A stretch of 64,000 nt of DNA, from positions 10,857,813 to 10,921,812 of the forward strand of contig NC_058165.1 of NCBI RefSeq assembly GCF_020080835.1. The letters run 5' to 3'. How positions within the stretch are numbered: position 1 is the first letter of the stretch; every line of letters begins with the position of its first letter. A program made the position numbers and the translations under genes. Shown in pieces: positions 20,899-33,200 of the stretch. Under the pieces are notes generated by a model, which did no database searches, was not told the origin of the DNA, and saw only the letters and a program-made list of their open reading frames with translations. Source of the stretch: Cotesia glomerata. Lineage: Eukaryota > Arthropoda > Insecta > Hymenoptera > Braconidae.

Positions 20899-21600
20899 TA
20901 GTATGTGACTCGCTTATAACTTTTGAACGACTAAACCGATCGGAACCTACCAAACGGCGTTCCAAAGAGTTCCCTCAAACTTACATTTCCTGTGAATTTA
21001 AACCGATTCGAACCGATAGATTTTGAGAAATTTTGAAAAATTTCAAAGAAACTAAGAAAAAATTTTTTTTTAATAGTGGTTTTAAGGGAATAACTTTAAA
21101 CGGCTATATCGATCAACTCCAAAAACTAATCCACCCTTAACCTAGAAAAACTACGTCGATCGCCGCTAATCTGGTCAAAATCAGTTGATTCTTTCGAAAG
21201 ATATCGTGAACGAAAGAAAACCGAAAAAAGTGTTTTTTTCCACATAACTTCGACATTTCTTTTCGAATCGTTTTTGATGAAATGAAATAATTTTTAGAGC
21301 TTTGAAAACCGCGTCGATCTCCGCCAAGAACGTAGAAATCGGTTGATTGGTTCGAGAGATATCCTCGACGAAATAATTGGAAACAAGTGTTTTTTTAACA
21401 TCACTCCGAAATTTTTTGGAATAACTTTTAAATGGCTTCAACGATCAATTTCAAAAACTAATCAGCTATTAACATAAAAAATTACGTCGATCGCCGTCAA
21501 GCCGGTCAAAATCGGTCAATTTGTTCAAGAGATATCGCGAACAAAAGAAAACCGGAAAAAGTGTTTTTTAGGAATAACTCCAAATTTCCTAGTTTTATCA
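20897..21600. repeat. Right half of microsatellite-bearing dispersed repeat
   Basis: Contains the phrases ACGACTAAACCGATCGG, CCTAGAAAAACTACGTCGAT and AGAGATATCxxGAACRAAAG, which recur diverged near 49870-50290, 59465-59900, 60720-60990 and 62400-62830. Its left half is at about 19440-19608, split by the Waldo-like insertion. Not a gene; short open frames are incidental. Confidence 0.6.
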
Positions 21601-21719
21601 ATTCAAACTTGAAGATTCTTCATGAGACTGAAAAAATTTTAATTAGAATTTCTGTGAAATCTGTCAGAGATGGTCACATATCAGCTGTTTCAAACATTTG
21701 ACTAAAAATTTCTGAAATA

Positions 21720-21853
21720 AGGTAAAAGCCCCAATATATGATCATGTACCAGTATATGATCACTCCATGTATTTGTATACCTATATTTGTGAATATAGAT
21801 ATACATGGAGTGATCATATACTGGTACGTGATCATCTATTGGGGCTTTTACCT
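21720..21853. mobile_element. MITE, TIR AGGTAAAAGCCCC, TA target duplication
   Basis: 134 bp, about 55-bp near-perfect TIRs (AGGTAAAAGCCCCAATATAT...), TA at 21718-21719 and 21854-21855. Same terminal 9 bp as the element at 17965 but unrelated inside, so two families using one transposase. Confidence 0.8.
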
Positions 21854-22931
21854 TACAAACTGAAAAATTTTTTCTTCCTTGTTTTACTCTTATCGTTTTA
21901 CGTCCCCAATACTTCCCTTACTCGTTGATCCTTATTTACCTCAGGCATGTCTAATTATTTTCAGTTGAATTGTCTTCATTATATGTTTTTTACAGGATTA
22001 AATGATTCATACATCACAAAATAACTAACAAAAGAATTAGTTTTTTAGTAATTTTGTTTAACGTGAATCATATATCTCAAATTTCTTGAATCTAGATGGC
22101 AAATTTATTGACTTGAGTAAAAAAAAATTTTAATTTATCCTGATATTCTCTGTCAAAATAAATATAAAAAACTGAAAAATATAAATATTTAATGAACAAA
22201 TGAAAAAAATAAAGATCTGAAAAAAATCATCTTTAGATCTTTGAGAAATGAAAACAAACAACTTCTTTTTTTGTGTTTCTCATCATTTTTTATTTTAATA
22301 TTCCGGACTAAAATTTTCAAAAAAACAAAAAAATAAGGATATTCAATAAATAAATAAGAAAATAAAAAATCCGAGATAAATCATCTTTAGATTCTTGAAA
22401 AAATTAAAACATGACATTTTTTTTATTTCGATTTTGATTATTTTTCACTTTGATATCCGGCTCCAAAATTTTCAAAAAAATCAAAAATGAAGGATATCTA
22501 ACGATCCGAGTATCAAATTTAAAATAAAAAAAAATATCATCTTTAGATTTTTCAAAGACAAGAAGGTGACTTTTTTTTTTTTTTAATAATAATCATTTTA
22601 CTCGCAGATATACGTCCCAGAATGCCCTAAACCAAAATTAAAAAAACTAACTGAAATCATCTTTTTAGAATCCAAAAATAAACTAAATTTGAAAATTTCA
22701 TATTCATAAACCGATAGGAAACACGGTGAGAGTTTCTCAAAATTTAATTTTTAATTTAAAAAATTTTTTATTAGTAAGAAAAAAAATTTCGTTTATTGTC
22801 ACCTGTAGGTAAGTCAACGACAAACAATTTATAATTTGGTAAACTTGAAAAACTTAGTTTCGCTTGTAGATATCCCTATCTGAAATTTTATTTTGTCTGC
22901 TGTCCGCTAACTTCAGGATCATAATTAATTA

Positions 22932-23715
22932 ACTATGTTATTGTCAGATGACATTATAACTGATATCTTAAGTCGTGTAGCGGGAGATTGAAAGTTTTTG
23001 CCAAATATTAATTTTTTGTGATAAGCCAACTGTCATAAAATTGGATAATTTTCACTGTATTTGGTATAAAAAAAAATTTTTTCTATCAATAATCATATTT
23101 GAATTATATGTAAGCTTGTTTTAATCACAAGTCTTGTGGTGGACAAGTCTTATGGCGAAGATTACTGCGCATGCGCGACAAAAATTAATTAACGTGGGAT
23201 AAAAAAAGTTTATAATTAAATTAAAAGGTAATTAAGGCCGAACAGATGTTTTTTTTGGACGAACACATAAGAGATAGTTTCAAAGTATAAAAAAAAAAAA
23301 AAAAAAAAAAATCTATAGTTGGCGCTAACTTGAGATTAAATTTTTGAAAATTAAAAAAAAAAAAAAATAAAAACGAACAAAAAAAATTTTTGATCGAACA
23401 TTGAAGAACAGTTGAAGAACAATTGAATTAGCCAAAAAAATTAATAAAAAATTAATTACCCCCCGCCAAGTTAAGAGCCAAGAAAAACGAGTAATTTTTT
23501 TACTTTTTTTTTAAAATTGTCATCTGTCGGCTAAATTCAGAGTCATACATTATGATCATATGATCGAGTAATTCCCTTCCATACCAATTGAATCATGAGA
23601 CCTAGTTCCTCTCCATAGCGCTGCAGCCTGTGAATTTTTTTACTACAATTCAGAGCTGCGACCATCGACAACTATTTTACAAGTTTCTTGTAGATTGATT
23701 GCGCAAGAACTCAAA
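22932..23715. other. AT-rich spacer upstream of the COX7A-like gene
   Basis: Poly-A runs at about 23290-23310 and a reversed, diverged copy of the CTGAAxTTAGCxGACA terminal motif near 23520-23555. The last 80 bp before the ATG should hold the promoter and 5' UTR of the next gene; no certain TATA box. Confidence 0.4.
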
Positions 23716-24417
23716 ATGGTATTTCGCGAATTTAATCGACTTGCTGGAAAATTGCAGGCTTCTGCAAAATTGCAGCCTTTATTCCCTTTGGTAAGTTACA
23801 TGATTTACTAATAATTAATCTGAACATCATTTAATCTATGTCGAAAAACCTTTACTATGTCCTCGTCTAAATCCCCCTTCCCTCACTTTAACTCACCCTA
23901 TAACATTATTTTAATATATTTAACTAATTATTATTAATGAATTAATTATTTTTTAATCTTTTAGGTTTGTTAATTATTGAGTTACTAATTTTTCGATAAT
24001 TTACTGAAATATTTATTATTATTAAAAATTAATTCATAATCTTAACCTCAATTGGTCAATAGATCTGAGATTTATTCACAAAATTAATTATTTTTCATAA
24101 CATTAATTCTTAAAACTAAACATATGCTTTATCGTTAATTTTATTAGTATTAAAGTTTTTTTTTTATTGATTTTATGTTAGTAATTTTCTATACAATGAT
24201 TTATATAAGTCTATGAACATATATACGTTTCCATTTTTATATAAAAAGACACGAAACTAAAAATGGTTGTGAGATTAAGCAAATCTAATAAACATGAGTA
24301 AATTTCAAATATATAAATTAATTTTACTTTTAATTTCATTTATTTAATTATAAAATTAGCAAATTTTTGCTGTGAAGGAATATTAATTTGGATAATACAC
24401 TTAATAATTTTATTAAT

Positions 24418-24453
<36 letters not shown>

Positions 24454-25014
24454 ACATTAATATATAATAAGCAATTTTTTTTCTTACAATAACTGCACTG
24501 TCAATACTGACTTGAGGATGATTTTAAATGATTTATTACGAGTTTCAATTTAAAAAAATGCACCATAAAAATATGAAAAATCAAAATTCATTTAAAATAA
24601 TTCAAAGATATAACATTGATATTTATTTTCTTACTAACAGAGACCAACTCCACTGAATAAAGCTGATGCACCAAAAATGATCTATGATACTGTGAAAACT
24701 AAACCTGTCTCAGTCGACAGAGCAGCAACTGCATCTTACTCAACTATTCCTCCAAAACTAGAAGCAAAAATGAAAAAATTCCAGGTACAAAAAATTTAAC
24801 ATTCGATATTTTAATAAATAAATTTATTCAACTACCAAAATAAGATCACTCGCGATTAATTTACAAATTATATTTACAGAAGGACACTTCAAAGCCAGTT
24901 TTCTTGATGGGAGGTACTCCTGACAAAATTCTGTTCGGTATCACTTGCGTACTGACCGTTTTTGGTCTTGGAAAGTCTGCACAATTCTACTGGCCCTACA
25001 TCTGGACCAAATAA
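23716..25014 (+). CDS. COX7A: Cytochrome c oxidase subunit 7A-like, mitochondrial, three exons
   Basis: Exons 23716-23790, 24641-24784 and 24880-25014, all phase 0 with GTAAGT/ACAG, CAG and TTTACAG signals, give 117 aa. The N-terminus (MVFREFNRLAGKLQASAKLQ) is basic and lacks acids apart from one Glu, like a mitochondrial targeting peptide. Residues about 68-85 (KLEAKMKKFQ...KPVFLMGG) match the COX7A signature (KxxxFQxxxGxPVxLKGG), followed by a single membrane helix (ILFGITCVLTVFGLG) and a short aromatic C-tail. COX7A is a small nuclear-encoded inner-membrane subunit of complex IV, involved in dimer/supercomplex contacts. The middle (residues 26-65) is not conserved in my memory of the family. 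An AATAAA at 25110 and ATAAATA at the stop could serve polyadenylation. Real, intact host gene. Confidence 0.75.
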
Positions 25015-27231
25015 ATATTTTATTTAACTTTAAAGTTAATAGATTATTAATTAAAGTATTTAGGTGATGCTTAATTGTTATAAATCACTAATGATTGTCA
25101 GCACTGGTTTCAATAAAAATCATTGCCAGTAACTTTAATCTTATTTTATAATATTTTACTCAATACTCATTTTTTATTTCAAATTCTATACTTCTGTCGT
25201 TAACAGATTTTTTTTTCAATTGATGAAAAAATACGAATAATTTTTCATAAGGTAGAATTAGCAAACAATGGATGAAAACATAATTGAACGATTAGGTCAT
25301 CAATGAAAAGTATTAAAAGTTTCGATTAATTTATAAAATATCTCCACTAAGTAATATTCTTAATAATCACAAATAATATTCCTAAAATTGAAAATTGAAA
25401 ATAAATTTGATTTATCAAGTTAATCCATTTGCGGGAAGGAATGTCAATTTAAACAAAGTATCGCTATTATTCGATTTGAAGTTTTCATTTTCTATCTTAA
25501 ATTTTTCATTATTTTTAATTTTAATTTTTTTCGAAATAAATTCATACTTTATTTAAAACCATTGCTATAAGAATTATTGAATATGAACCATTAAAAGTTA
25601 ATCAAATAAATTCTAACAGTTTTAAGGACTTTGCATTATTATCTTCATTAATAATTTTTGTACGTTTCGCTAGTTTTCTGGCTTTCTCAAATACTAAAAA
25701 GGCCAGATTATATATAACTAGTGCTTGTCTGGTATATTAGCTAAATTTATTTACATTCATTTAGTATTGTTTAGTGTATTGTAAAAATTTTCTATAAAAA
25801 TGCTACTTTCGTAATTTGTTCATAAAATTTATGAAATATAATTATGCAATCATGTTAATATTCTATTTCTATATTCAAATCTTTAAAATATATTTCATTA
25901 TCTATTACTTTGATTATCAATATTGATTTTTGAAGTATTAAGATTCAAATGTAAACAAATACGAAGTATTTAAAATCAATAATAGTCAAAAAAATTTTCT
26001 GATTTATTATTAAGATTATTCACTTACAATCTTTATAATTTTAAACGTTGATTACAAATTTTTGTAAACAAAAATAATTTTAACTCTTTTGATAAATTAG
26101 TCATCTGATTTTATCAAAGCATGAATGATCAATTATCAATTTATTTTTATTTTGTTTAACGACAAACCAAAACATAAAACAATTAATGAAATTAAAAAGA
26201 AATATATCAATTGAATTTTGAAGTTTCGCTTTCATTAAATTACAAACATAGCGGTAGTAAGTAAAATCAATAGTTTTATGAATAAATGAATAAATAATAT
26301 TAGTCACGAATCATAAAAGAACATAAACATACGACTTTAATTATGGTATATAAATAGATACAAGCGAAATGGGATTTTTACTTTCACTGAAAAATTAAAT
26401 TCATAAGAACTAATAACTAATTTATATTTAAATTTAATTAATTCAAAGTTGTAAAATTTAATTTATAACTTTTTAAAATGCTTTTGTTTTCTTTCTTATT
26501 AATCAGATATTTCTAAAAAGAAGAACTGAGAAATGAAACAATTACACATTTTTCAAATTTAATAGCGTACAGTAATTTATTTCAACAACCAATCGTAAAT
26601 TATTATAATTATATAAAAAAAAATTTCTTCCGAATAATTAGCATTTATTAACATCAATAATCGCCCATATTCAATTTAATTTGTGTATGTAATTTGATAT
26701 TTATTTTCATCACCATTATCACTTTATACCTCATGCGGGATTCCCAGCGCCACGTAAAAGAGAAGTTATTTTTAATTTTTAATCTTAATAAATAACCAAC
26801 GATATGAAAAATTTCTAAGTTAAAACAATAAACAAAGTTTTTATTTGTTTATTAACATTTAATTTCTCCAGGCTTGAAATAGCTTCAACAGAATAGAAAT
26901 ATTATACATAAAAACTAAAATTTAAAACATGAAGAAATCAGCAGTTTTTGATGAACGATCGCTCGTAAAACCTTCGATTATTTTCAAAGGTAAACTAGTG
27001 CATACAATGGCGTCATACGATTAACTCTTCGACTTTGCGTGTTGACATTCAATCGACGAAGCCAGCGCTTTTGCGTTGCGTCCGCGTTGTACGTGCGCGT
27101 TTCTTTATCATTTAATTTAAACAATGAAAGTTGTTAAACAATTTTTAGTAAAAAAAACACTTGCTCTTACTTGTATTTTTGAATTCATCGATTGTTAAAT
27201 TTGAAACCTGTGTCGATTCAATTGACGGAAG
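25015..27231. other. AT-rich intergenic region
   Basis: 3' UTR of the upstream gene, then about 2 kb with no convincing ORF, repeat or RNA gene. The last 230 bp (about 27000-27231) are distinctly GC-richer (GCGTTGCGTCCGCGTTG), as expected for the promoter and 5' UTR of the next gene. Confidence 0.5.
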
Positions 27232-30200
27232 ATGGCATCGGAAGATTCTAAGGATTCGCCCGGAAATACAGAGGAAGATTTGAAGATTTTTGAGACACTT
27301 TGTATTTCTTCACCAGACAAGGTTTTTTTTTTTTTTTATATTTAACAAGTAGCTTATTACAAATTTTTTATTTCAAGAGAGCTAACAATACAAAATTTTG
27401 TTGAAAATTAGACATTAAAATAAATAAAAACTATTTATGCAAAAAACTACCTATAATTTGTTCGTAAATGTTTTATCTAAAATATTAAACAGCCTAGTTA
27501 AATAAATTTATTTAATTTAGTACATATGCTGCTTGTATAATAATACACAAACGAATATTGACCTGAGAATAGTATACACGTTGCCATAGTATTACAGCGA
27601 ATCGATTTTACCTGTCACTGTACTAGCTGTTCAATTTTTATGGTATTAAAAAATAACCGGTATATTACTTGATTCCATAAGAAATATTTTTTTCAAATGA
27701 TGAGACTGAATGATATGATTATTTTTCAAGAAAATTTTTTCATTTTTTAGAGCCATGATGTCGATCGAAACATTTTATAAATCTGATAAACTAAAAAGAT
27801 GTTGAGAATGATTTATTATTTGTTTAAATTGTATTATATAAAATGTTATTTATCGAACAAAATTTAGCTCATAGAGTTAACTCGTGCATAGCACGAGTAC
27901 ATCACGAAACGCTCTATCACGAGTTTCGATCCAATTTTGTGGATTCTATTCATATATACAAAAATGTACAGGTGAATATCTGTACACATACATGAAATTG
28001 TTTTTAACGTTTGTTTATTTGATAGAATCTTAATAATTCTCAGTTCTCAATACGCTGTGCTTACTTCAATACACATTTAGATTTTTTTTTTTTTTTTGAA
28101 AAACTTGCTTTTTATTCTAGTATTTGAGGTTTTATTTTTTTTTTTGTTTTTTTTTAGGACTATCTGACACAGTTTTACAATTTATCTTTATAAGTGTATT
28201 TCGTTAATTAATAAATATTTTTTATGGAGCAAACTTTGCACTTCACGGTTATTAATCAAGTGTTTAAAGGTAATTTATGGTTTGTTGTATTTTTTTGTAA
28301 AATTTTACGATATAACTGTTTGAATATTTTTTAAACTGATCTAACGGAATTGCAGTCTTTTTTTAGGTAATTTTTTATAACTATATTTTTATTAAAAAAA
28401 AAAGTAATTTTTCATTTTTGTATAGTGGAGAAAAAATATTGTTTTATATAAATTTGAAGCATTAGTTTGGGTACCCAAGTCAAAATTCGAGTCCCGTTTT
28501 GACCGTAAAAATGTCCCAACTCTTTAAAGTCTAATATGCCGCTGAAAATCGAGTCTGTTTTGACCGTACAAGACGGTATCGGAGAATAAGTACGGTTAAA
28601 ACAGGCGTACACACGTCTGTTTTGACCGTAAAAATTTCCAGGAGTATAATATTATCATTATAAATATTATTACTATATTTGTCATCTTGTTGATTATTAT
28701 TATTTCTCTTGCCATCTTGTAGTTCTTAGGCGCGAAAATTCAAATGAATAAAAAACATGAAAAGTTGACATTTAAAAATTAAAAATTAAATAATAATAAT
28801 AATAATAATCTCAGAGAAGGGTTTTTTTTTTTTCAAATATTTGAATTTTGGAAAAAAAAATATTATTCTTTTCTAAATTCAGCTTAGTTCACATATTTTC
28901 ACTGCGATAGGTTCCGAGTTCGGTTCTCGGTTAGGGCAAAGCGATTTTTATTTATTTCTTTATTTACGAAGCGTATTAGGTGAAGTTATCATAAGTAATC
29001 CTTTCTTCCTATCTCCTTACTGCTTAATCTGTACAAACTGGACAATAAATAACCCCTGTTCATAAAAAAAAGACTCTTTCAAATTTGGGGAATCATTCAT
29101 TTTTGTTTTTTTTATTACAAAATTAATTTATATATTTTTTTGTGCTCATAAACGATTTTGATAGTAGTAATTGTAATAATTGTTAATTACAAATTTTTAT
29201 GTTAATGACAATTATTATTAATTACTACTACTTATTTCTTATAACAATAATAATTATTATTCATAATAATAATAATTATTATTGCAGTGATTAAAACAAA
29301 AAAAAAAAATAAATGGGATTTCAGTTAGATTTGAACCCGGACTCCTAAGAATTTTAAAATTTAATTTATTATTTATTATTATTATTATTATCATTATTTC
29401 AAGCCTGGTTTGACCGTAATCGTGGTAGAATAGGACAAAACTCCACTAGTTACGGTGAAACCAGGCTCAGTTTAAATGAGCTATCAATACAGCGCCAAGT
29501 CTGTTTTGACCGTAAAATTGAGATGGGAAAAAATTACGGTTAAAACGGAACTCGAATTTCGACTCGGGTAAATATAATGATAATATTAATGATACTGACT
29601 CCTTCCGATTTGAATGAATATTTTCTAGTTTTTTTTTTACTCTATTAAAAAAATTTCTCAAAACTTTTTAGCCAACCAAAAAAACTTTACGGATTAAAAA
29701 AAATTACTTTCTTTAAGAGCCAGAACTTTTTCAAAAATTTGTTTTTTTTTTTTTTTCATTCAAAGTACTTATCAGAAAAAAGCTGATGAAAATTATTGAG
29801 AATTATTTCAATATTTTTTTATATTTTTGAAAAAAAAAAAAAAAAAAAAAAAAACATTTTTTGGTTAATTTTTTTTTTCTTGCTAAATTAGAAAAAAATA
29901 TATAAAATTATTGATTTAACAAAAAGAACTTTTTTTTAAACATCAATGATCTTTTTCTGAAACAAAATAAATTTAGAATAAAAATTACAGTTTGATCAAG
30001 AGGATATGACGCATGACGTCACAACAAGTTTAAGAAGTGAATTAGCAGCTCTGGAATACAAACGAGACCGACTTTCATCTGAAGTAAGCCTGGTTAATGT
30101 TTATTATCTTGAACTCAAGTGTTAATTAATTTTCATAATAACAATGACTAAAAAATTTTCAAGTATTACAAGCAACCATGATTTACGTTCGCAATTAAAT

Positions 30201-33200
30201 TGATGAATTGTTATTTAAAGCTTCAAGAGATGAAGACTACGTTGAGATTACGAGACCAGAGGGTAACCGAGTTACAGTTGGAGGCTGATCAACTTCGTGA
30301 GCAAGCCGCTAGACAAAATTCTATAATTTCTAGTCTTAAAAAAAGAATACAAGTTATTGACTTATTTATTTAATACTTATTCTTAGTTATGAAAATTTAG
30401 CTAGAGACTTATGAAAAAATTGTTTTTTTTTTAGGATCTCGAAGATAGAGAGAGAAATCTATATGCGACACATGGGCGTACTGAAATAACAGTTCAAAGC
30501 TTACAACGTGATGTTAAATATCACGAAGAAAAAAATCGGGAGTATGAAAAGAAAATTCGACAATTAGAACATCACATCACGGAAGAAACTGATTTAAAAG
30601 AACGTGCGCGGTTAAATTTACAGGTTTTAAGATTTTTTTAAATATTTTAATTAATTAAATTGAAAAAATTTTTCAAATAAGCGCTACTATGATTTTTTTT
30701 ACAATTAAATTATTAATTCTATTAATAGGCGCGCAGTAGCCCTATCGGATCCGGCCCTTGCTTACCAAAGCATTAGACCGGGTTCGAGTCCGGCGTACAC
30801 CAATGAATATTTTCAATATTTAAGTGTATTATTCTGCTCAGCCCAAAAAATAAAACGAGTTCCAATCTCAAAAGTTTACCCCCTACCGTAGTCGCTCATG
30901 ACCTTAGTAGTTTATGCGACTTTAAAACAAATTAAAAAAAAAAAAAATTCTATTAATATTTTACAAAAAATTATTTTTTTCTACAAGAAATTTAAATTAC
31001 GTCTAGTAAATAATATCCGAACAAAAACAGTTTCACTGTAAAAAAGTCGCGCCAAGTCCACGTTCATAAGACTATTAGGAAAAAAAATTTTTTTTTTTCT
31101 TTACAAAAAGATACAAAATAAAAAAATTAAAAAATCCGAGTAACCGATATGATTGTTTATGATTTTCGGAAATTAAAAAAAATTTTATTGTAAATTTAAA
31201 AATTAAAAAAAAAATTTTAGAACGTATTTAGTGTGCGCGGTTACAAAATATTTTACTTTTAATGAAATTCGTAAAATCTATTTACTAGGACTTTAAAAAA
31301 ATTGAAATACACAATGACGCACACCAAGTACGTTCTAAAATTTTTTTTTTAATTTTTAAATTTACAATAAAATTTTTTTTAATTTCCGAAAATCATAAAC
31401 AATCATATCGGTTACTCGGATTTTTTAATTTTTTTATTTTGTATCTTTTTGTAAAGAAAAAAAAAAATTTTTTTCCTAATAGTCTTATGAACGTGGACTT
31501 GGCGCGACTTTTTTACAGTGAAACTGTTTTTGTTCGGATTTTAGTATTTTTTGTAATTATAATGAAAATTTACAATTGATAACAACTTAAATCTCGTGTT
31601 GACTGCATTTTTTACTGCAAACTATCCCCTTGAAGCTACAGTTTATGTAGATGTAATTCTAGTGCACCCTGGCGGCCATAGATGCAAGCTATGAATCACT
31701 TTTTTTTACTGTAGTTGCGTGTCTATAGGAAGGATTGCTACACATTTTTATTTTATCTAGTCTGTGGCGCTGATATTCCCCATCGAAAAAAAGTCAGGAT
31801 CGAAATTTCTGGGCTTACTATAGTTTGTGCTGATAAAATTTAATAATTTTAAGTGAATTAAGTGGTATAATTGATTATAATTAATTAATATCAGTAAAAT
31901 AAAGTATAAATTAATTTTATAATATATCATTTTGGAAAAAGGAGAACCATATAATTAAATAAAATTTTGCAACCTCGAAATACCGTTCTGCTTACAGTAA
32001 ACACAGTCGGTAGTCTGGCGCTCCGTTTACAACGGATTTGAACGGAACTTGGCGCCAGATTCTACCGAATCTGTGGATGCAAAGATATCTACATTGGAAA
32101 TAAGTTCCTTCAAAAAGAAGAAAATAAAATTAACATTTTTATCCTATGCCTTTTTTTACCTAACTGTAATAATACACAAAAAAAAATTATTTGAATCCAG
32201 TCACTAATTTTGAAGAACTTCATTTTTTTGATTTTAGTAGAAAAATTCTTAAACTAAAAAATTTTTCTTGACTTAAGGTAGTTGTTGCGTGATAGGCATT
32301 TCAACAGAAAATTATGAAATTTTTTTTATTGAAAGATAAATATATTAATAATTTACTACCAAAATTTCAGATCAATTGACCGCACCGTTTTTGAGTAATT
32401 AATTTTCGAAATTGTATCTTTTACACGTAGAGGTATAGAGAGATGGTAAAGTTAGTATGAAATCTTCCGTACCACTCGAGTGGGCCAAAGATTTCATACT
32501 AACTTTATCATCTCTCTATACCGCTACGTGTAAAAGATGCAATTTCAAAAATTAATTACTCAAAAACGGTGCGGTCAATTGATCTGAAATTTTGGTAGTG
32601 AATTATTAATATATTTATCTTTCAATAAAAAAAATTTCATAATTTTCTGTTGAAATGCCTATCACGCTACAACTACCTTAAGTAAATTTTACTTGACTCA
32701 AGAACTTTCGATCTTGATTCGAGACAGTGACACTTTTCAAAATTATTTACTTAGTTCAAGAATTCTTCTTTTGATTTAAGTTAATTTTTTTTTCAGTGTC
32801 GTTTTCAATTTTGTTTTGCTAAAAAAAAATTTTTCTCAAATTCCATGGGTGATTTTTATGATAAAAAATGTTTGCTTATAAAAGAAATTTTTTATGGGTT
32901 ATCTTTATTATCGAGCATAGATAAAATAATATAATAAAAAAAGTTAACAAAAATTGAAAGTGATTTTTAAATAAATACGTATCTAGAACACCTGTTTACA
33001 TAAACAATAAATTAATATTTTATCTATAGTTATGATACAATACTGATTAATTATACTTTAATAATTCTTCTAAAAAATTTTTTATTTATTAATAGAAATA
33101 AGAGAGAAACTTCTAAGAAAATAATTTTGTTTATAGCGTGTTAATTTTACATAATGGATTATAAATCTTAAAAATTTGTTATTTGCAAGCATCATTAATT

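Larger units (their letters stand above)
18727..22931. mobile_element. 4.2-kb element with about 750-bp terminal inverted repeats, nested insertions inside
   Basis: The left arm (from TAATTAATTATGACCCTGAA at 18727 to about 19480) returns reversed in 22205-22931 (outer end reads TAATTAATTATGATCCTGAA reversed) with few mismatches, so the two arms belong to one insertion. Between them lie a microsatellite-bearing repeat, a Waldo-like non-LTR copy (19685-20847) and a small MITE (21720-21853). No transposase is recognisable. The terminal motif CTGAAGTTAGCxGACA recurs at 62104 and, reversed and diverged, near 23520-23555, so these ends form a family. Target duplication is unclear. Confidence 0.7.

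Noticed and set aside
30728..30810. Functional tRNA gene in intron 4
   Set aside because: The B box is good but the cloverleaf does not close properly, and the unit continues into a SINE body with poly(A) and target duplication.
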